Shown: in pieces, positions 1 through 11,344 of the stretch | How positions within the stretch are numbered: position 1 is the stretch's first letter | Layout of the letters: each line of letters begins with the position of its first letter | DNA from: Aedes albopictus | Lineage: Eukaryota > Arthropoda > Insecta > Diptera > Culicidae | NCBI RefSeq assembly: GCF_035046485.1 | Contig: NC_085137.1 | Span: 456,253,004 to 456,317,003, forward strand | Direction: 5' to 3' | Length of the DNA stretch: 64,000 nucleotides | Program-made: the position numbers and the translations under genes | The notes under the pieces: generated by a model | The model's database searches: none | What the model was told of the DNA's origin: nothing | Seen by the model: the letters and a program-made list of their open reading frames with translations, nothing else

Positions 1-419
1 ATAATTTGCTCCGCCAACATGGAGGAATTTTATAGAGAATTCCTCTTTTACCAGTCTTTTTATTATTTTTACTATTTTTTGACATATCGGTAATATTTGT
101 TAGTGTTTCCACACCCTAATCTCCATTTTCATCTAGCGTGTAATGAATGAGTCAGATTTTCCTTGATATCAGTGAGTATAATTTACCCACGCTCAAACTG
201 TTCGACTCTCGTCTGAGGTACATGTCCGAAACAAAGGGGAAAATGAAACAGGCTCACTCACTTGTCCGTCATCAACAAGTGAGTGTCATCTGTTTTTGTG
301 TTTGAATGTTTACTTTCGGGGTTGTAGTCGGGAGGGGAAGGGAAAAAGAACTTGCGGTGGAGCCAGCAAGCGTAAACTGGGAACCGAACGGTTACACGTA
401 AGAGTTGGGTGAATTCCTG
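1..419. other. AT-rich stretch, no gene seen
   Basis: Mixed-composition sequence with no open frame of interest and no clear repeat unit. It runs into the 12-bp array that starts near 420. Confidence 0.5.
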
Positions 420-1860
420 AAGAAACTGCTTGAGAAATGCCTGGAAAATTGAAGAAATCGCTATAGAAATTCCGAAAGATAATCCCTAAAGGAATTTCTG
501 AAGGAATTTTCATATTAGCCCTAAAACAATCGCTAAATCCTCGACGCATTCTCGGGAGACTTTGCGAAGGAATCCCTTGAGATATTTTCGGAGGAATCCC
601 TGATGGACTTTTTAAAGGAATCGCTGGAGGGTTTCCTGGAGGAATCCCTGGAGTGATTCCTGAATGAATCCTTGAAGAGAATTCGGGAGGAATCCCTGAT
701 GGAAACCCAGGAAGAATTCCTGAAGAAAACCCCTGGAGTAATTCCTGAAGGAATCTCTGAATGAATTCCTGGAAGATGCCTTGCAGCAGTTCCTAGAAGA
801 ATTCCTGGTGGAAACCTAGTAGAAATTCCTGGAAGAATTCTCCTGAAGGAATCCCGGAAGGAGTTCCTGGTGGAATTCTGGAGGAATGCCTGGAAAAATT
901 CCTGTAGGAAGTTTTGGAGGAATTCCTTAAAAAATCCTTGGAGAAATATCTGGAGGGATCCGTGGATGAATTTCTGGAGTAATTCTACAAGTCTACAAGT
1001 CAAATCCTGGAGGAATCCTCGTAGTAATTCTTGAAGAATCCACGTAGTAATGCCTGGAGGATTTCGTGGAGGTATCCCTGGATGAATTGCTGGAGGAATC
1101 TCTGAATGAATCCTTTGAGTAACTCCTGGAGATAAATAAATAGATAAATGAATTCCTGTAGGAATTCCTGGATAAACTGCTTGAGCAATTCTGAATGATT
1201 TCCTGGAAGAATTCTTAGTGGAAATCTTGTAGAAATTCCTGGAAGAATTCCCCTGGAGGAATTCCTGGTTGAAACTCTGGAGAAATTTCTAGAAGAATTC
1301 TCACAGAATTCCTGGAGATATCCTTGGAGGCATTCCTGGTGGAATCCCTGGAGGAAGGTCTGGAAGAATTCCTGGAGTAATTCGTGGAGAAATTCCGAGT
1401 CAAATCCTGGAAGAATTCCTGCAGTAATTCTTGAGGAATCCCCGTAGTAATTCCTGGAGGAATTCGTGGAGGTATCCCTGGATTAATTCCTGGAAGAATC
1501 TCTAAATGAATCTTTTGAGTAACTCCTGGAGGAATCCCTGGATGAACTCCTTGACGAATCTCTGAATGAATTTCTGGAGCAATTCCTGGATGAATTCTTG
1601 CAGAAAACTCCGACGCAAGCCCTGGAATAATTCATAAATAAATTCTTCGATGCATCCTTGCAGAAGTCTATTAGAATTTCTGGACCAATCAAGGAAAGAA
1701 TTCCTGAAGCATTTCTCGGAACAAGCTATGGAACAATCTCAATCGAAACCCCATCAGACACCAGTGGAGGAATTCACGGAGAAGAAATTCCTGAATAAGT
1801 CTTTTGAGAAGTTCCTGAAGCAATCCCTGAAAAACTGAAGGGAGAACCTGGAGGAATTTG
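420..1860 (+). repeat. 12-bp-period array, plus orientation
   Basis: Degenerate tandem array with a period of about 12 bases around GGAATTCCTGGA / GGAATCCCTGGA, broken by small slips. The core GGAATTCC is itself palindromic. Short frames on both strands (Glu/Phe/Leu-rich one way, Ser/Arg/Asn/Phe-rich the other) follow from the period and end at random stops, so I do not call them genes. The same family recurs in more than a dozen blocks in this window in both orientations. Confidence 0.85.
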
Positions 1861-2659
1861 TAAAGGTGTCCCTTGAGGAAAACTTAAAGAAATCCCCTCT
1901 TAGCACGATGCCAGCAGCATATGGTGTTCTAGAAAGATCTTCTCGGTTACTACCGGAACTGGATCCGGCATTGCATTCTACAGCCCATATCTTTCGTTTG
2001 AGGCCAAGAGAACGAAAATTAGATCAGAAATGCAATTTTGCGATCCGAAAATTATTACCAATAAATAGACAATAGCAGCATCCACACAATAGCACCCACA
2101 GTAGCATCCACAGAAAGTGACCTAAAGGGTTGCAAAAAAAAATCTACCATAATTATATTCCACCTTGGTTTGAATAGGAATTCCAGCAAGTAAAAACGAA
2201 GAGTGATAAAAGAAACCTATCAAAAATCTCATCAGTAATCATAAACCGATTTTCTCGGGAATTCGTCGAGGATATCTCCAATACTAACCATCATACAAAG
2301 AATCTACACAAGGAATTCGCCAAAATCGCATAAGCAATCTATCCAGTATTTCTGCGAATTTAGGACCTAGAATGGATCTAATAATCGAATATTCAACGAG
2401 AATCTTATCCAAAATTTGGTTATGATTGTGGAAGGAAACTTCTTCAAATCTCCCAATGAGATCTGCAAATTTTCCAGAAAATATTCTGGAAAAAATATGC
2501 CAATACAAACAGTGTTATGGTGCAGGTGTGTACTGTGTACTGCACATACAAGCTTTTACTTATTTGAGTATTTTTGTAATGCACCCTGTGTGGTAGCACA
2601 TGTTTTATGATGCGCAACACATTTTAAGCGTTGCACAACATCCACCCCCATCAGAGGAC
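1861..2659. other. Decayed repeat edge and unresolved sequence
   Basis: The 12-bp array fades out here; scattered GAATTC-like pieces persist to about 2400. From 2517 to 2660 there are several short TGCAC/GTGCA-containing words around CACCCTGTGTGG. No gene is supported. Confidence 0.4.
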
Positions 2660-3422
2660 TAGTAAATAAACCCACAAGACGTTGCACAGCACTTCCTCCC
2701 ATCGGGGAGGCTCTCAAACGTCAAATCAAAAACGTCCTTTACGTTCCCCTTGTTGTATTTTGCGTAGCGTGGAATTGTGGGTGGGTGGGGTATGTTATTG
2801 CTCCCTGCTCGATTGCTGCGCCTGAACCAGTTTTCCCTATCGCTGCTGAGTTCGACTGTATCCCATTTCCAACTCAGTTCAGAAATGGCTTCACACTCGT
2901 TTTTATTTCGCTCCAGAGACGAAAAAAGTTTCTTTTTCATTTGTTCGATTCGCATTTAATTGATTTTAACTATGTGAGAGGTGAAGATAGTTCGAGAGAT
3001 ATGTACAGTTCTGTTTGAGTCAAAATGATTCTGGTTTTGCACAGAAGCCTACATTCAGGCGATCGATAACCATTGTTTTCACGTTTGTCGCAGCATCTTT
3101 GGCTGTGTGTCGAATAAGAAACAGGATAAAGTGCAGTTCTTTAATTAAAAAACAGATTTGAATCACATGCTGTGCGACCCCCTGGAGCGTATTTGGGGTG
3201 TCCGGAAGATAAACTAGCGAACATGTGAACAGTACACTCCGGAAAGGATGAAATCCGACGTCTTCCAGCTGCTTTACAATAAGCAGCCAATAGTGTAGTG
3301 AAAGTTAAGTGATAGCGCAATGTAGTAGAAAAATGTGATGTTTGGAGAATCCAACGTCTTCCCTCTAGTTTTAAGGAAAAGCAGTCTTCCATATTGCCTA
3401 GATATAGTATTAAGGTTTTAGA
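2660..3422 (+). promoter_or_regulatory. Upstream region / possible 5' leader of the 3423 exon
   Basis: This low-repeat stretch precedes the coding exon at 3423. An arthropod initiator-like TCAGTT occurs with its A at 2876, but I see no TATA box or well-placed DPE. An in-frame TAA at 3411-3413 lies just before the ATG at 3423, so the ATG is the first usable start unless the exon is reached by splicing. A weak acceptor-like TTTTAG ends at 3421. Promoter function is inferred only from position. Confidence 0.3.
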
Positions 3423-4399
3423 ATGAAGAAGCTTACACCGGCGGACAAATTCCGCCGTAGACTGGCGGCCATGAAGAAGGCCACCAACAAAAACAAAAAG
3501 GACACCAAGTTCTTTGAGCACGATGTTCGCCTCAACGAAGGTGAAACAGTCGAAGAACCAACTCCGGCGGATGCCGAGAAAGGCGAAGAGCTTCCCGGAG
3601 CCATTCCGGATTCTTCCACAAATCCGGAGGAATTACAACAGCCGCCAACGACGGAAGCGGCGTCTAGTCCAACGCCTTCCGAATCTTCCTCGGAACCGAA
3701 GATGAAATCGACGGTCTGCATTAACCCGAGACATCCACGGAATAACAACAACTTCAGGAAACGCAAAGCCATGATAAACAGCAATAGAAAGAAGTTCCTG
3801 AAAAAGCTACGCCAATTGCAGCAACTGCAGGCGCATCATCCCGCCTTGTATCTGCCTCCGTCGTCCACAACGGGTGGCGGTGGTGCTGGTCGATTCCAAC
3901 ATTTGTCGGCAGCGCTTCATCATGGTCCAATCGGGAAGCAGTGCTGCTGTCAGTGCGCATGCCCCACAAACATCAACTTCCATCACCACCTTCAACGGCA
4001 GCAGCAAAGTCTTCCACAGCAACAACAGTGCCAGCCGTCGGACAAGAGAGAACCTTATTCGGAATCGTCTTCGGAAGCGACTCCCCCTGGTTTGACACTT
4101 CCACCGATACCGGGGAGCGATCTGTCGATTCCACCGCAGCTCATTGGATACAAACAATATCAGCAGCCCCACCCCAGCCACCACCACCCGCATCACAATC
4201 AATACTACCGTCATCGTCCTCGTCTACCACCGCCGCAATATCCTCAAGGGCATCATCACCATTATCATCAACAGCAGCAGCCGCATTCTCAGTATCACCT
4301 TCAGAGGCGGCCTCCATTTACGGCACCTGAACAAGTGGATGCTGCTCCTCATCTTCCTCCGGTGCCCTACTGTACGAAAGAGATGCACAGTGTCGTGAG
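3423..4399 (+). CDS. Unrecognised basic His/Gln/Pro-rich protein, 5' coding exon
   Basis: The open frame starts with ATG at 3423, just after an in-frame TAA at 3411. It reads 325 codons to a strong donor (AG at 4398-4399, then GTACGT). Reading through the donor gives only five more residues and a stop at 4413-4415, so splicing at 4399 is likely. The protein has a Lys/Arg-rich start (residues 1-28), an acidic Glu/Pro/Ser region (30-95), a second basic stretch with FRKRKAM and KKFLKKLRQLQ (111-134), a Cys cluster CCCQCAC (174-180) and a His/Gln/Pro-rich half (185-300). I recognise no domain; it is probably nuclear, from the basic clusters. The exon ends after two bases of a codon, which fits the acceptor at 26443. 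It could therefore be an alternative first exon of the downstream SRRM2-like gene, but a separate gene is equally possible. Confidence 0.6.
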
Positions 4400-4850
4400 G
4401 TACGTATCATTCTAATTATGACACGCAAATCGCCTACAAGGTAGGCAATCTCGGTGCACTTGTACTCTTTCTTATATGGCGGATAGAGGGAGTTGCAAAA
4501 CCGCAAAATCGTGTTGAAGTAGCAAAAAGTGTGATAACAATAATGAACGGGGTGGGTTAAACGAGCGATGTGCTGTACTGTGCAAGGTTAGACAAGAGTT
4601 ATACATATATAGTGCGATGTACTGATAATGAAACTTGACTTAGATCTAATGATTCTATGAACGCTGGTACAGTGATGTACAGTGATAGAGAGTGTTTTCA
4701 TTTGTTTTTCAGTGCTTAATTCCATAGTAGTAGAAAAATACCCAGCGAACGTCTAGTCATTTCTAATACTTCATGTTGCATGTGAATTCCCTAAAATTCC
4801 ATATTCCAAAAGAAAATTGAACATTTGCATCAGAAGTTATTTTTTTAAAT
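4400..4850 (+). other. Probable intron start after the 3423 exon
   Basis: After the donor at 4400 the sequence has many stops and no coding signal. Confidence 0.4.
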
Positions 4851-4912
4851 TTATCTGTATTAATGAGATTTTTAGCCCTAGGCTAGTTCATCTCGGGAGT
4901 ATCCGAAGTCTG
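4851..4912 (-). repeat. Tail of a tRNA-type SINE family
   Basis: It carries the motif TTATCTGTATTAATGAGATT followed by TTTTTAGCCCTAGGCTAGTTC-like sequence. The same motif recurs at 11604, 30772 and 46327. At 46325-46500 it is joined to a tRNA-like head, so here it is read as a truncated copy, tail end only. Confidence 0.55.
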
Positions 4913-5029
4913 GAACCCAAATGTTGAATGCCCTCTTAAGCTAGCTAGCATGTTGAACGGTTCACTCCGGTTGTCGAAATTTTAAATTATTTGTTTCGTG
5001 TTTCGTCAGATTTTCATAGCCAAGTTTTA

Positions 5030-5500
5030 TGAGAGTTTCAGAAGGGTTTCGGAGGGGTTTTCCGGGGTTCCCGGGAGTTCCTTAGAGTTGCTATGGGGGT
5101 TTCAGGGACGATTCAATTTCAATGCGATTCAGTTTCAAAGCGTATCAAGAGGATTCCGAAGGCATTTCCGGAGTATTCAGGAGGATTTAGGAAGCTTTCA
5201 AGGAAGTTTTAAGGCGTTTCAAGGAACGCCTCTGAAACCCCATACACCTCTGGAACGCCCCTGAAACCCTATGGGATCCCATGGAACACCCCTGGCTTGC
5301 CCCAGGAACCCCCTGAAACTCCACGGAACGCCCATGAAACGCTTTAGAATACTCCTAGAACAACTCAGAAGCCCCTGAAATTCAAGGCCAAAAACCTCCT
5401 GAAACGCCCATAGTATACATCAAAAAGCCATGGAACGCTCCTAAAAACATATGAAACTCCCTGGAACATCCCTGGAGCGCTCCTGAAACGGTGTGATTGT
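5030..5500. repeat. Second minisatellite family with a strand switch
   Basis: Up to about 5220 the + strand is rich in GGGTTTC / GGGGTTTTC / GGAGTTCC words. From about 5221 to 5490 it carries the complementary type, CTGAAACCCC and TGGAACGCCCCTGAAAC. The two halves are inverted relative to each other. The unit differs from the GGAATTCCTGGA family on both sides. No gene. Confidence 0.6.
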
Positions 5501-5534
5501 ATTTTTTTTTTTTCGAATGAACAATTAACCCGTT

Positions 5535-6060
5535 AACGCCAGCAGTAATCCCTGAAGGGATGCCGACTAGAACATTTGTCAGTTCAAGTTTTTCTAAAGC
5601 AGTTCCGGGAGGATTTCCTAAAGGAATTCCGAGCGTCATATTTGGTAGAATCCTGAGAGAAATCTCAGCTGGAAGCTCAACTGAAAGAATCACAGAAGAA
5701 ATGCCGGGAGGAATTACTGGAGAAATCCCGAGAGAAATCCTTGGAAAAAAAAACGAGAAGAATCTTTCAAGCAAGAATCCTGGCACGTATAGCAGAAAGA
5801 ATTACACTAGGATTCTCTGAATATAATCATCTTTGAAAGAATACCAGGAGGAATCTGTGAAGTAATTCCAGCAGGAATCCCTGAAGGAATGCCGGCTAGA
5901 GTTTCTGAAAGAATCCTTTCCAGATTTTCTTAATCAGTGATTACTTTATTCCTAAAGCTGATAGAATCATTAGAGGAATCATGGCAGAAATCTCGGATGG
6001 AAACTCAGCAAGAATCCCTGAAAGAGCCCTAGAAGAAATATCGGAAAGAATTGGCATGAG
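5535..6060 (+). repeat. 12-bp-period array, plus orientation
   Basis: GGAATTCC-, GAAATCCC- and GGAATCCCTGAAGGAAT-type units at 12-base spacing, decayed at both ends. An 86-codon frame at 5560-5820 is a product of the period and is not called. Confidence 0.7.
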
Positions 6061-6169
6061 CATGAGCATAGATGACCACACAATTCGTAGTTGCTACTCC
6101 GTGATTGACCAAAGCAATCGAAATTGCACAAGGAACCAATGAATAGGGCTTGGGACTAGCTTAAATACT

Positions 6170-6515
6170 ATTCTCAACTAGCTGTCCCGACAAACTTTGT
6201 CTTGCCAAGCTCTGGAGGTTTGACAACTGTTTAGCTCATAACATCACCGCACTCTAGATTGGTTTTATTTCGATCGTGTTGATTTTCTTCCCTGGTCAAT
6301 AAAATCAGCATTTTGTCAATTTTCTTACTTTTTCAGTTCATTTCTGTAACTTTTTTTACATATAAACACTACTACCATGAATACGAATCTAACCATGCAA
6401 GAGTCATCCTGATCGGTTCAGCCGTTCGTGAGTTTTGTTGCCTCAAAGGGACTTCAAACTCATTTTTATATATATAGAAGATAGAAGATAGAAGATAGAA
6501 GATAGAAGATGTGCA
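6170..6515 (+). mobile_element. Non-LTR retroelement 3' end with 7-bp microsatellite tail
   Basis: The stretch begins with TAGCTGTCCCGACAAACTTT and later has ATCGGTTCAGCCGTTCGTGA, words typical of the 3' ends of arthropod RTE-type LINEs and SINEs that use them. It ends in TATATATAGAAGATAGAAG and further copies of the 7-mer AGAAGAT. No reverse-transcriptase frame is present, so this is a 5'-truncated copy or a short dependent element. The clade is inferred from tail words only. Confidence 0.55.
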
Positions 6516-7560
6516 CAGTTCGAGAGCTCTCAATTATAGTAACGTCAACAACGGCGCCGGCCACGTCCTTGCGGTCATCGAGGATGGGAGGGAATGTTAG
6601 TGAGACAAACGTTGTTATAAAGACCGCGAATCGCTGCATTTCCACGTTTGTCTCAGGAAGGAATTTTTGTTAGTAGGGTAGGGCACATTCTCAATCTTGG
6701 AGTCACCTATGGTTGGTGATGTAATTTGACAATGGATTGATAAACACTAGCTTTCGCGCCCAATCGTCCACTTTTCTATACGAAAACATATCTAATAAAA
6801 GAATCTTGTCGCGCGTCTCCACCCCATCAGGGAGTAGAAACTTTAAGACACATCAATAAACAAAACCATATACATTCACAACATGTTACAACATAATACT
6901 AAACACCCGCCTATCTAGTGTTTTCGTTTTCGCGCGAGATAATTGCGAACGCGGACGATTATGCTGCGATACTCACTCCATACAGGAGCGATGCATACAC
7001 AGCAAAGAACAACACGATACTCTCGACCATTTTTCCTTACTTAAAACAATCCAAAAATAAAAACTTATCACGCGTCTCCACCACAATAAGAAGTAGAAGT
7101 CTTTAGTTCAATCCACACAGGAATGAACTGAACGCGACGCTTGAGTTATATTTACTAAAGCATGTACCGTAGGATCATGATTTACTTTGGCCATATAACT
7201 TTTTGATTTTGAATCATGCCGTGAAGACTTTCGCGCTATTGTTCGCTTTACGCGGAAAGCAAACAATGAATCATTCACGTCAGATGATGGATCAATGTTT
7301 CTTCGCAAAACTGAATCTAGTCTGCAAAAAAAAAAAAATGTCAGCGTCGTTACTTGAAGTGACGGACTATACAAAGTATGCTTTAGAGAATACAAAAAAG
7401 TCTACGACTGTCTAAGTCATGTTATTTTACAACGAACATTCACAATAAAATAATAGCATGAAACGAGCTCACCCATTTATGTGTCTCCATCGCTGCTTGT
7501 ATGTGTAACGAACCACCGAAGCAAACGCGCGCGACACCAGCATCCGCACGAAATCCCACC
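6516..7560. other. Unresolved mobile-element-like region with an internal duplication
   Basis: A GC-richer segment with CG-rich words (GGCGCCGGCC near 6555, CGCGCGACACC near 7530). A stretch of about 36 bases containing CGCGTCTCCACC occurs twice, near 6810-6845 and 7068-7105. The short frames at 6918-7415 lack recognisable domains. It may be a decayed LTR or part of one, but I could not find paired LTRs or a primer-binding site. Confidence 0.35.
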
Positions 7561-7728
7561 ACACACTCCCTAGAAGAAATATCGGAAAGAATTATTGAAG
7601 AAATCACTTAAAAAAAACTCGGGTAGAATTTTTGAAGGAATCCCATCAAAATTTCCGGTACGAATACCTAAATAATTTAAGGTTGCCTGAAGAAATTTCA
7701 CTTTTTGGATTCGACTGTGATAGATTTT

Positions 7729-7846
7729 AGCTTGAAAGTGGCTCTTCCAGTCTTGACAAAATTTAAATACAGCTATTTAATCTTGTCCTTAATATTAAAT
7801 AGCTGTATTTAAATTTTGTCAAGGCTGGAAGAGCCACTTTCAAGCT
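7729..7846. repeat. Foldback element, 52-bp arms
   Basis: The left arm (7729-7780) begins AGCTTGAAAGTGGCTCTTCC. The right arm (7795-7846) is its nearly perfect reverse complement, separated by 14 bases. The preceding bases (TTGGATTCGACTGTGATAG) also occur at the element near 62870, so the two loci are the same family. Confidence 0.85.
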
Positions 7847-7969
7847 GAAGAAATTTCGGCAGAAATCTATATTCTTTAATTTTCTTTTTTGGGAGGGATC
7901 CGTAATAGAGTAACAGCAGGAATTCCGGAAATAATCTTTGAAGGAGTTCAATCGCTGAAGAAATGCCGA

Positions 7970-8170
7970 ATAGAATAACTAAATCTAAAATAATCCTTAC
8001 AGGATTTTCTAAAGCAATCCCTGCAGAACTCCCTGATGAGATCTCAGGAGCAATCCCCGCAGCAATTCCGGAAGGAACATCTGAAAGAAACCCGGGAGGA
8101 GTCCTGGGAAGATTCTCTAGAGAAATGCCTGAAGAAATCCCGGAAAGAATTCCTGAAGGTATCTCGACAA
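7970..8170 (+). repeat. 12-bp-period array, short block
   Basis: Units such as GCAATCCC, GGAATTCC, GAAATGCCTGAAGAAATCCC at 12-base spacing. The block ends abruptly where the pyrimidine-rich tract begins. Confidence 0.7.
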
Positions 8171-8184
8171 AATCTCATCTTGCC

Positions 8185-8405
8185 CAATTCTTTCCGTCTT
8201 ACTGTCCACCTAACCGTCTTCTCTGCCGTCTATCCCAAACCTCTACGCTACGCTATATCCCAACCTTCAATCCTCTACCCTCTACCTTAATCCCTATCCT
8301 CCACTCTGCCTTCTACCCTACCCTCTACCCTAATCCTTCACCATACGCTCTACACTATCCTCCATCCTACCATCTACCCTAAACTTCTGCCCTACCATCT
8401 ACCAG
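8185..8405 (+). repeat. Pyrimidine-rich CTACCCT-type tandem tract
   Basis: About 220 bases of degenerate CTACCCTC / CTATCC / TACCCTAATCC units, almost without G on the + strand. The tract sits between a 12-bp array and the element starting near 8408. Confidence 0.7.
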
Positions 8406-8407
8406 CC

Positions 8408-10210
8408 TTCTTCCTTTTGCTGATCGAGCCCGATCGATAGATATTGCATAGCTCATTACCATTCCGTGGCCGCCATCTTGGATTATCGGCCGCCATCTTA
8501 GTTTTCATTAGTTTCTTAGTTTCTACTCATCATACCCTATCGATAGATACCCATATTGCATAGTATTCAAACTCGCATTGGGGTCGTTCATAAACCACGT
8601 AAAATTTCGCGAGGGGGGTGTTCGGTCTGGCCAGAGTCTACGCTCCACACAAATTTTTATAATTTTTGTATTGTCGAAAGTCTACGTGTGGGGAGGGGGG
8701 TCTGTTTAAGATGGACAAATTTTGAGTCCATTCTTGAGTGTTGGCCGCTATCTTGGAACTCAGAACGACATCTTGAATTCCAATACCCCCATAAACAACC
8801 CCGATAAGGAATGTATTAGCCAAATTTAGTTGAAATTGCTTGACCAGAGTTATGCTGGAAGATACATACAGGGGATAGACAAAATGATCGGGACAGGCAA
8901 AATTTTCACTTTTCAAAAAATTTCCAATTTGCTGTAACTTTTCGAGAAGTGCATCAAATATTCTCAAATTTTCACTGTAAGTTGATCAACTAGTTGTGTA
9001 TTAGTGGACAAAATTTGGACAAGATCGGGCTATTCTGCACGAAGTAATAAGCATTTTAGGAAAAGGTAGAATTATTCGATAGCCAACTTTGAGCTGTTAT
9101 ATCTACGGATTCAATGAACCGAATGCAATGAAATTTTGTCCATTTATGACTTATATAATTAGCTCTGAAAAACATTTGACACAACTTGAAATTATTAACA
9201 AGAGAAAAAGTTATGGCGATTGCATTCATTTTATGATTTTTTAGTAAATTGGTCTATTTTTAATATGCATCCCATTACTTTTTTAATGAATTTCCGCCTC
9301 TGTTGTTACGTTCTTTCAAAACATATCTGTATTCAAGAGGATCAGAGGGAATTAAAATGAACTAAAATTAGCATCTTGAATTTTGAAACGATGTTGAAAT
9401 TTAAGAAAATTTAGTGTTTTATTACAAAAATAATCTAATCGTTATAATTTTCTTCCGTGTTAAGAATTTATAGTTGTTACAAATGTTTTTCGATGCTCAT
9501 TGTATAAGTCATAAATAGTCAAAATTTCATTACATTCGGTTCATTGAACCCGGAGATATAACAGCTCAAAGTTGGCTATCAGATAATTATACCTTTTTTT
9601 TAGAATCTTTATAACTTCGTGCAGAATAGTTCGATCTTTTCTAAATTTTGTCCACTGATACACAAATAGTTGATCAACTTACAGTGAAAATTTGAGAATA
9701 ATTGATGCACTTATCGAAAAATTACAGCTTTTTGAAATTTTTTTGAGAAGTGAAAATTTTGCCTGTCCCGATCATTTTGTCTATCCCCTGTACAAACATA
9801 TAAATATACAAATAGACAAATATATAAGCATGCATAAAAATAACGATTAACGTTTATATCGATTTTTTACTTTTCTCATCAAGCCGGATCGAAAAATATC
9901 CATATTGCATGGTATCATAGCTCAAACTACCATTCCGTAGCCGCCTTGGATCTTGGATGAGGTCCGCCATCTTGGTTTTCAAAATGGCATCGAATATTTA
10001 TTTTTGAGTTCTACTCATCATACGCTATCGATAGATACCCATAATGCACAGTATACGAAGCCGCATTACAGTTAAATAGCATTCATTCTAAAGTTTTGGC
10101 AGCCATCTTGAAACCTAAACCATCATCTTGAATTCCTATACCCCAATAACCATCTCGACAATCTAAGAAATGTGTATGCCGAATTTGATTGAAATTGATT
10201 GACATGAACT
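8408..10210 (+). mobile_element. Diverged direct duplication split by a TIR element
   Basis: Two related segments (about 8408-8860 and 9875-10205) share, in the same order, CCATTCCGT-GCCGCC, GCCATCTTG, TCTACTCATCATAC-CTATC, CGATAGATACCCATA, ATCTTGAATTCC-ATACCCC and TTGAAATTG-TTGAC. They are either tandem copies of one unit of about 400-450 bp or the halves of one element. The 922-bp TIR element at 8869-9790 sits at their junction. No coding frame is supported. Confidence 0.6.
8869..9790. mobile_element. 922-bp TIR element with TA target duplication
   Basis: It begins CAGGGGATAGACAAAATGAT and ends with the reverse complement, flanked by TA at 8867-8868 and 9791-9792. The inverted similarity continues well inside both halves (for example TTGATCAACTAGTTGTGTAT against its counterpart near 9665), so much of the element is a long hairpin. 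The TA duplication and CAGGGG end fit a non-autonomous Tc1/mariner-type element. No transposase frame remains. Confidence 0.85.
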
Positions 10211-11344
10211 ATAAATTATTAACCATTGTCAAGATTGCCAAGGAAATAAATTTGTTTCGCATTGGAAATGGAAATCATAGATCGTAACAATATGATATTT
10301 TTACCGCATCGTTTACGCCACCTAGTGAACCAGACACCAATTATATTATACATTATGAACAAGGTATGGAAGTGAAGAACATCTTCTCTGAAGAAATAAT
10401 CTAAAATGTTGCTCAATTTGGGAGATATTCACATAAAAATTAGGGTAAATAGAACATTTACTATCTAATTACACAAATCTTTCACCTTACGCCTGGCATC
10501 CACGCACCAATGTGTGAACCCTCTGCCAACCACATCCCACCAACACTCTGACATCCGCATAATTTGTGCCGACGCAGAGGTATATTCGGTCTGCTGTGGA
10601 TACAAACAATTTCAACCTGACGTGGCTGGCGCCATTATCGCGTAAGAATAGAAGATCACCAACGCTCACACACTGAATATGTCTGCTAGTCTCCGGCAGA
10701 TATCTCATTGGTTCCTTGTGTGAGTGTACCTGGTCTGGCGATTCTGGAGTAGCATCTACGGGCGGTCAATCAAGTTCAGTCTATATCTTTGATTGCAACC
10801 AAACAAGACCGGGACCGTTCAAGTATCGTTTGGAAGGTATTCACGCGGGTTTTGGTTAGACACATTAGTACTCACTAATTATTCAGCACCGGTTCCGGAA
10901 ATCCGGAACATCCGAAATGTTAGTTTTCAACGTTGCTAGTGCTTGAAAATCAACAAATGTTATGCACTGCATGGATTATTTTGCGTAACTTTTCTGAACA
11001 CTTCCCTGAAATGGGAAACATATTATCCAGGATTATTTTTAGGTTTGGTCAGATCTTTACGGAATCGATTCCAGGGATCCCAGAAGGTGGTTAGTTAGAT
11101 AACTTCAATGAACTTTTAAAAGTTTTCAGTCCACTACGTAGTTCAATCAGTATCGAATTTTATGATATGCGAATAAATAAACAATCATACTGGTTCTACA
11201 TGGTCAACGGAGTGACTACCGGAAAAACCTTATTGTGTTGCTAGCTGATTTTTACTTCAAAACTAGGCCTTCGATGGCCGAAGCTTCATGATTTTTCGTG
11301 ACTGTGATACTTTTTTTTAAACCAATAATAAAACTATAGAAAAC
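10211..11344. other. No gene seen; unresolved sequence
   Basis: Mostly single-copy-looking sequence with short frames only. The stretch at 10490-10740 is GC-richer and has a 73-codon frame on the - strand without a recognisable motif. I see no splice pattern or repeat that explains it. Confidence 0.35.

Noticed and set aside
2659..3018. Overlapping frames on both strands upstream of the 3423 exon
   Set aside because: Three overlapping frames without motifs; more likely 5' leader or promoter sequence.
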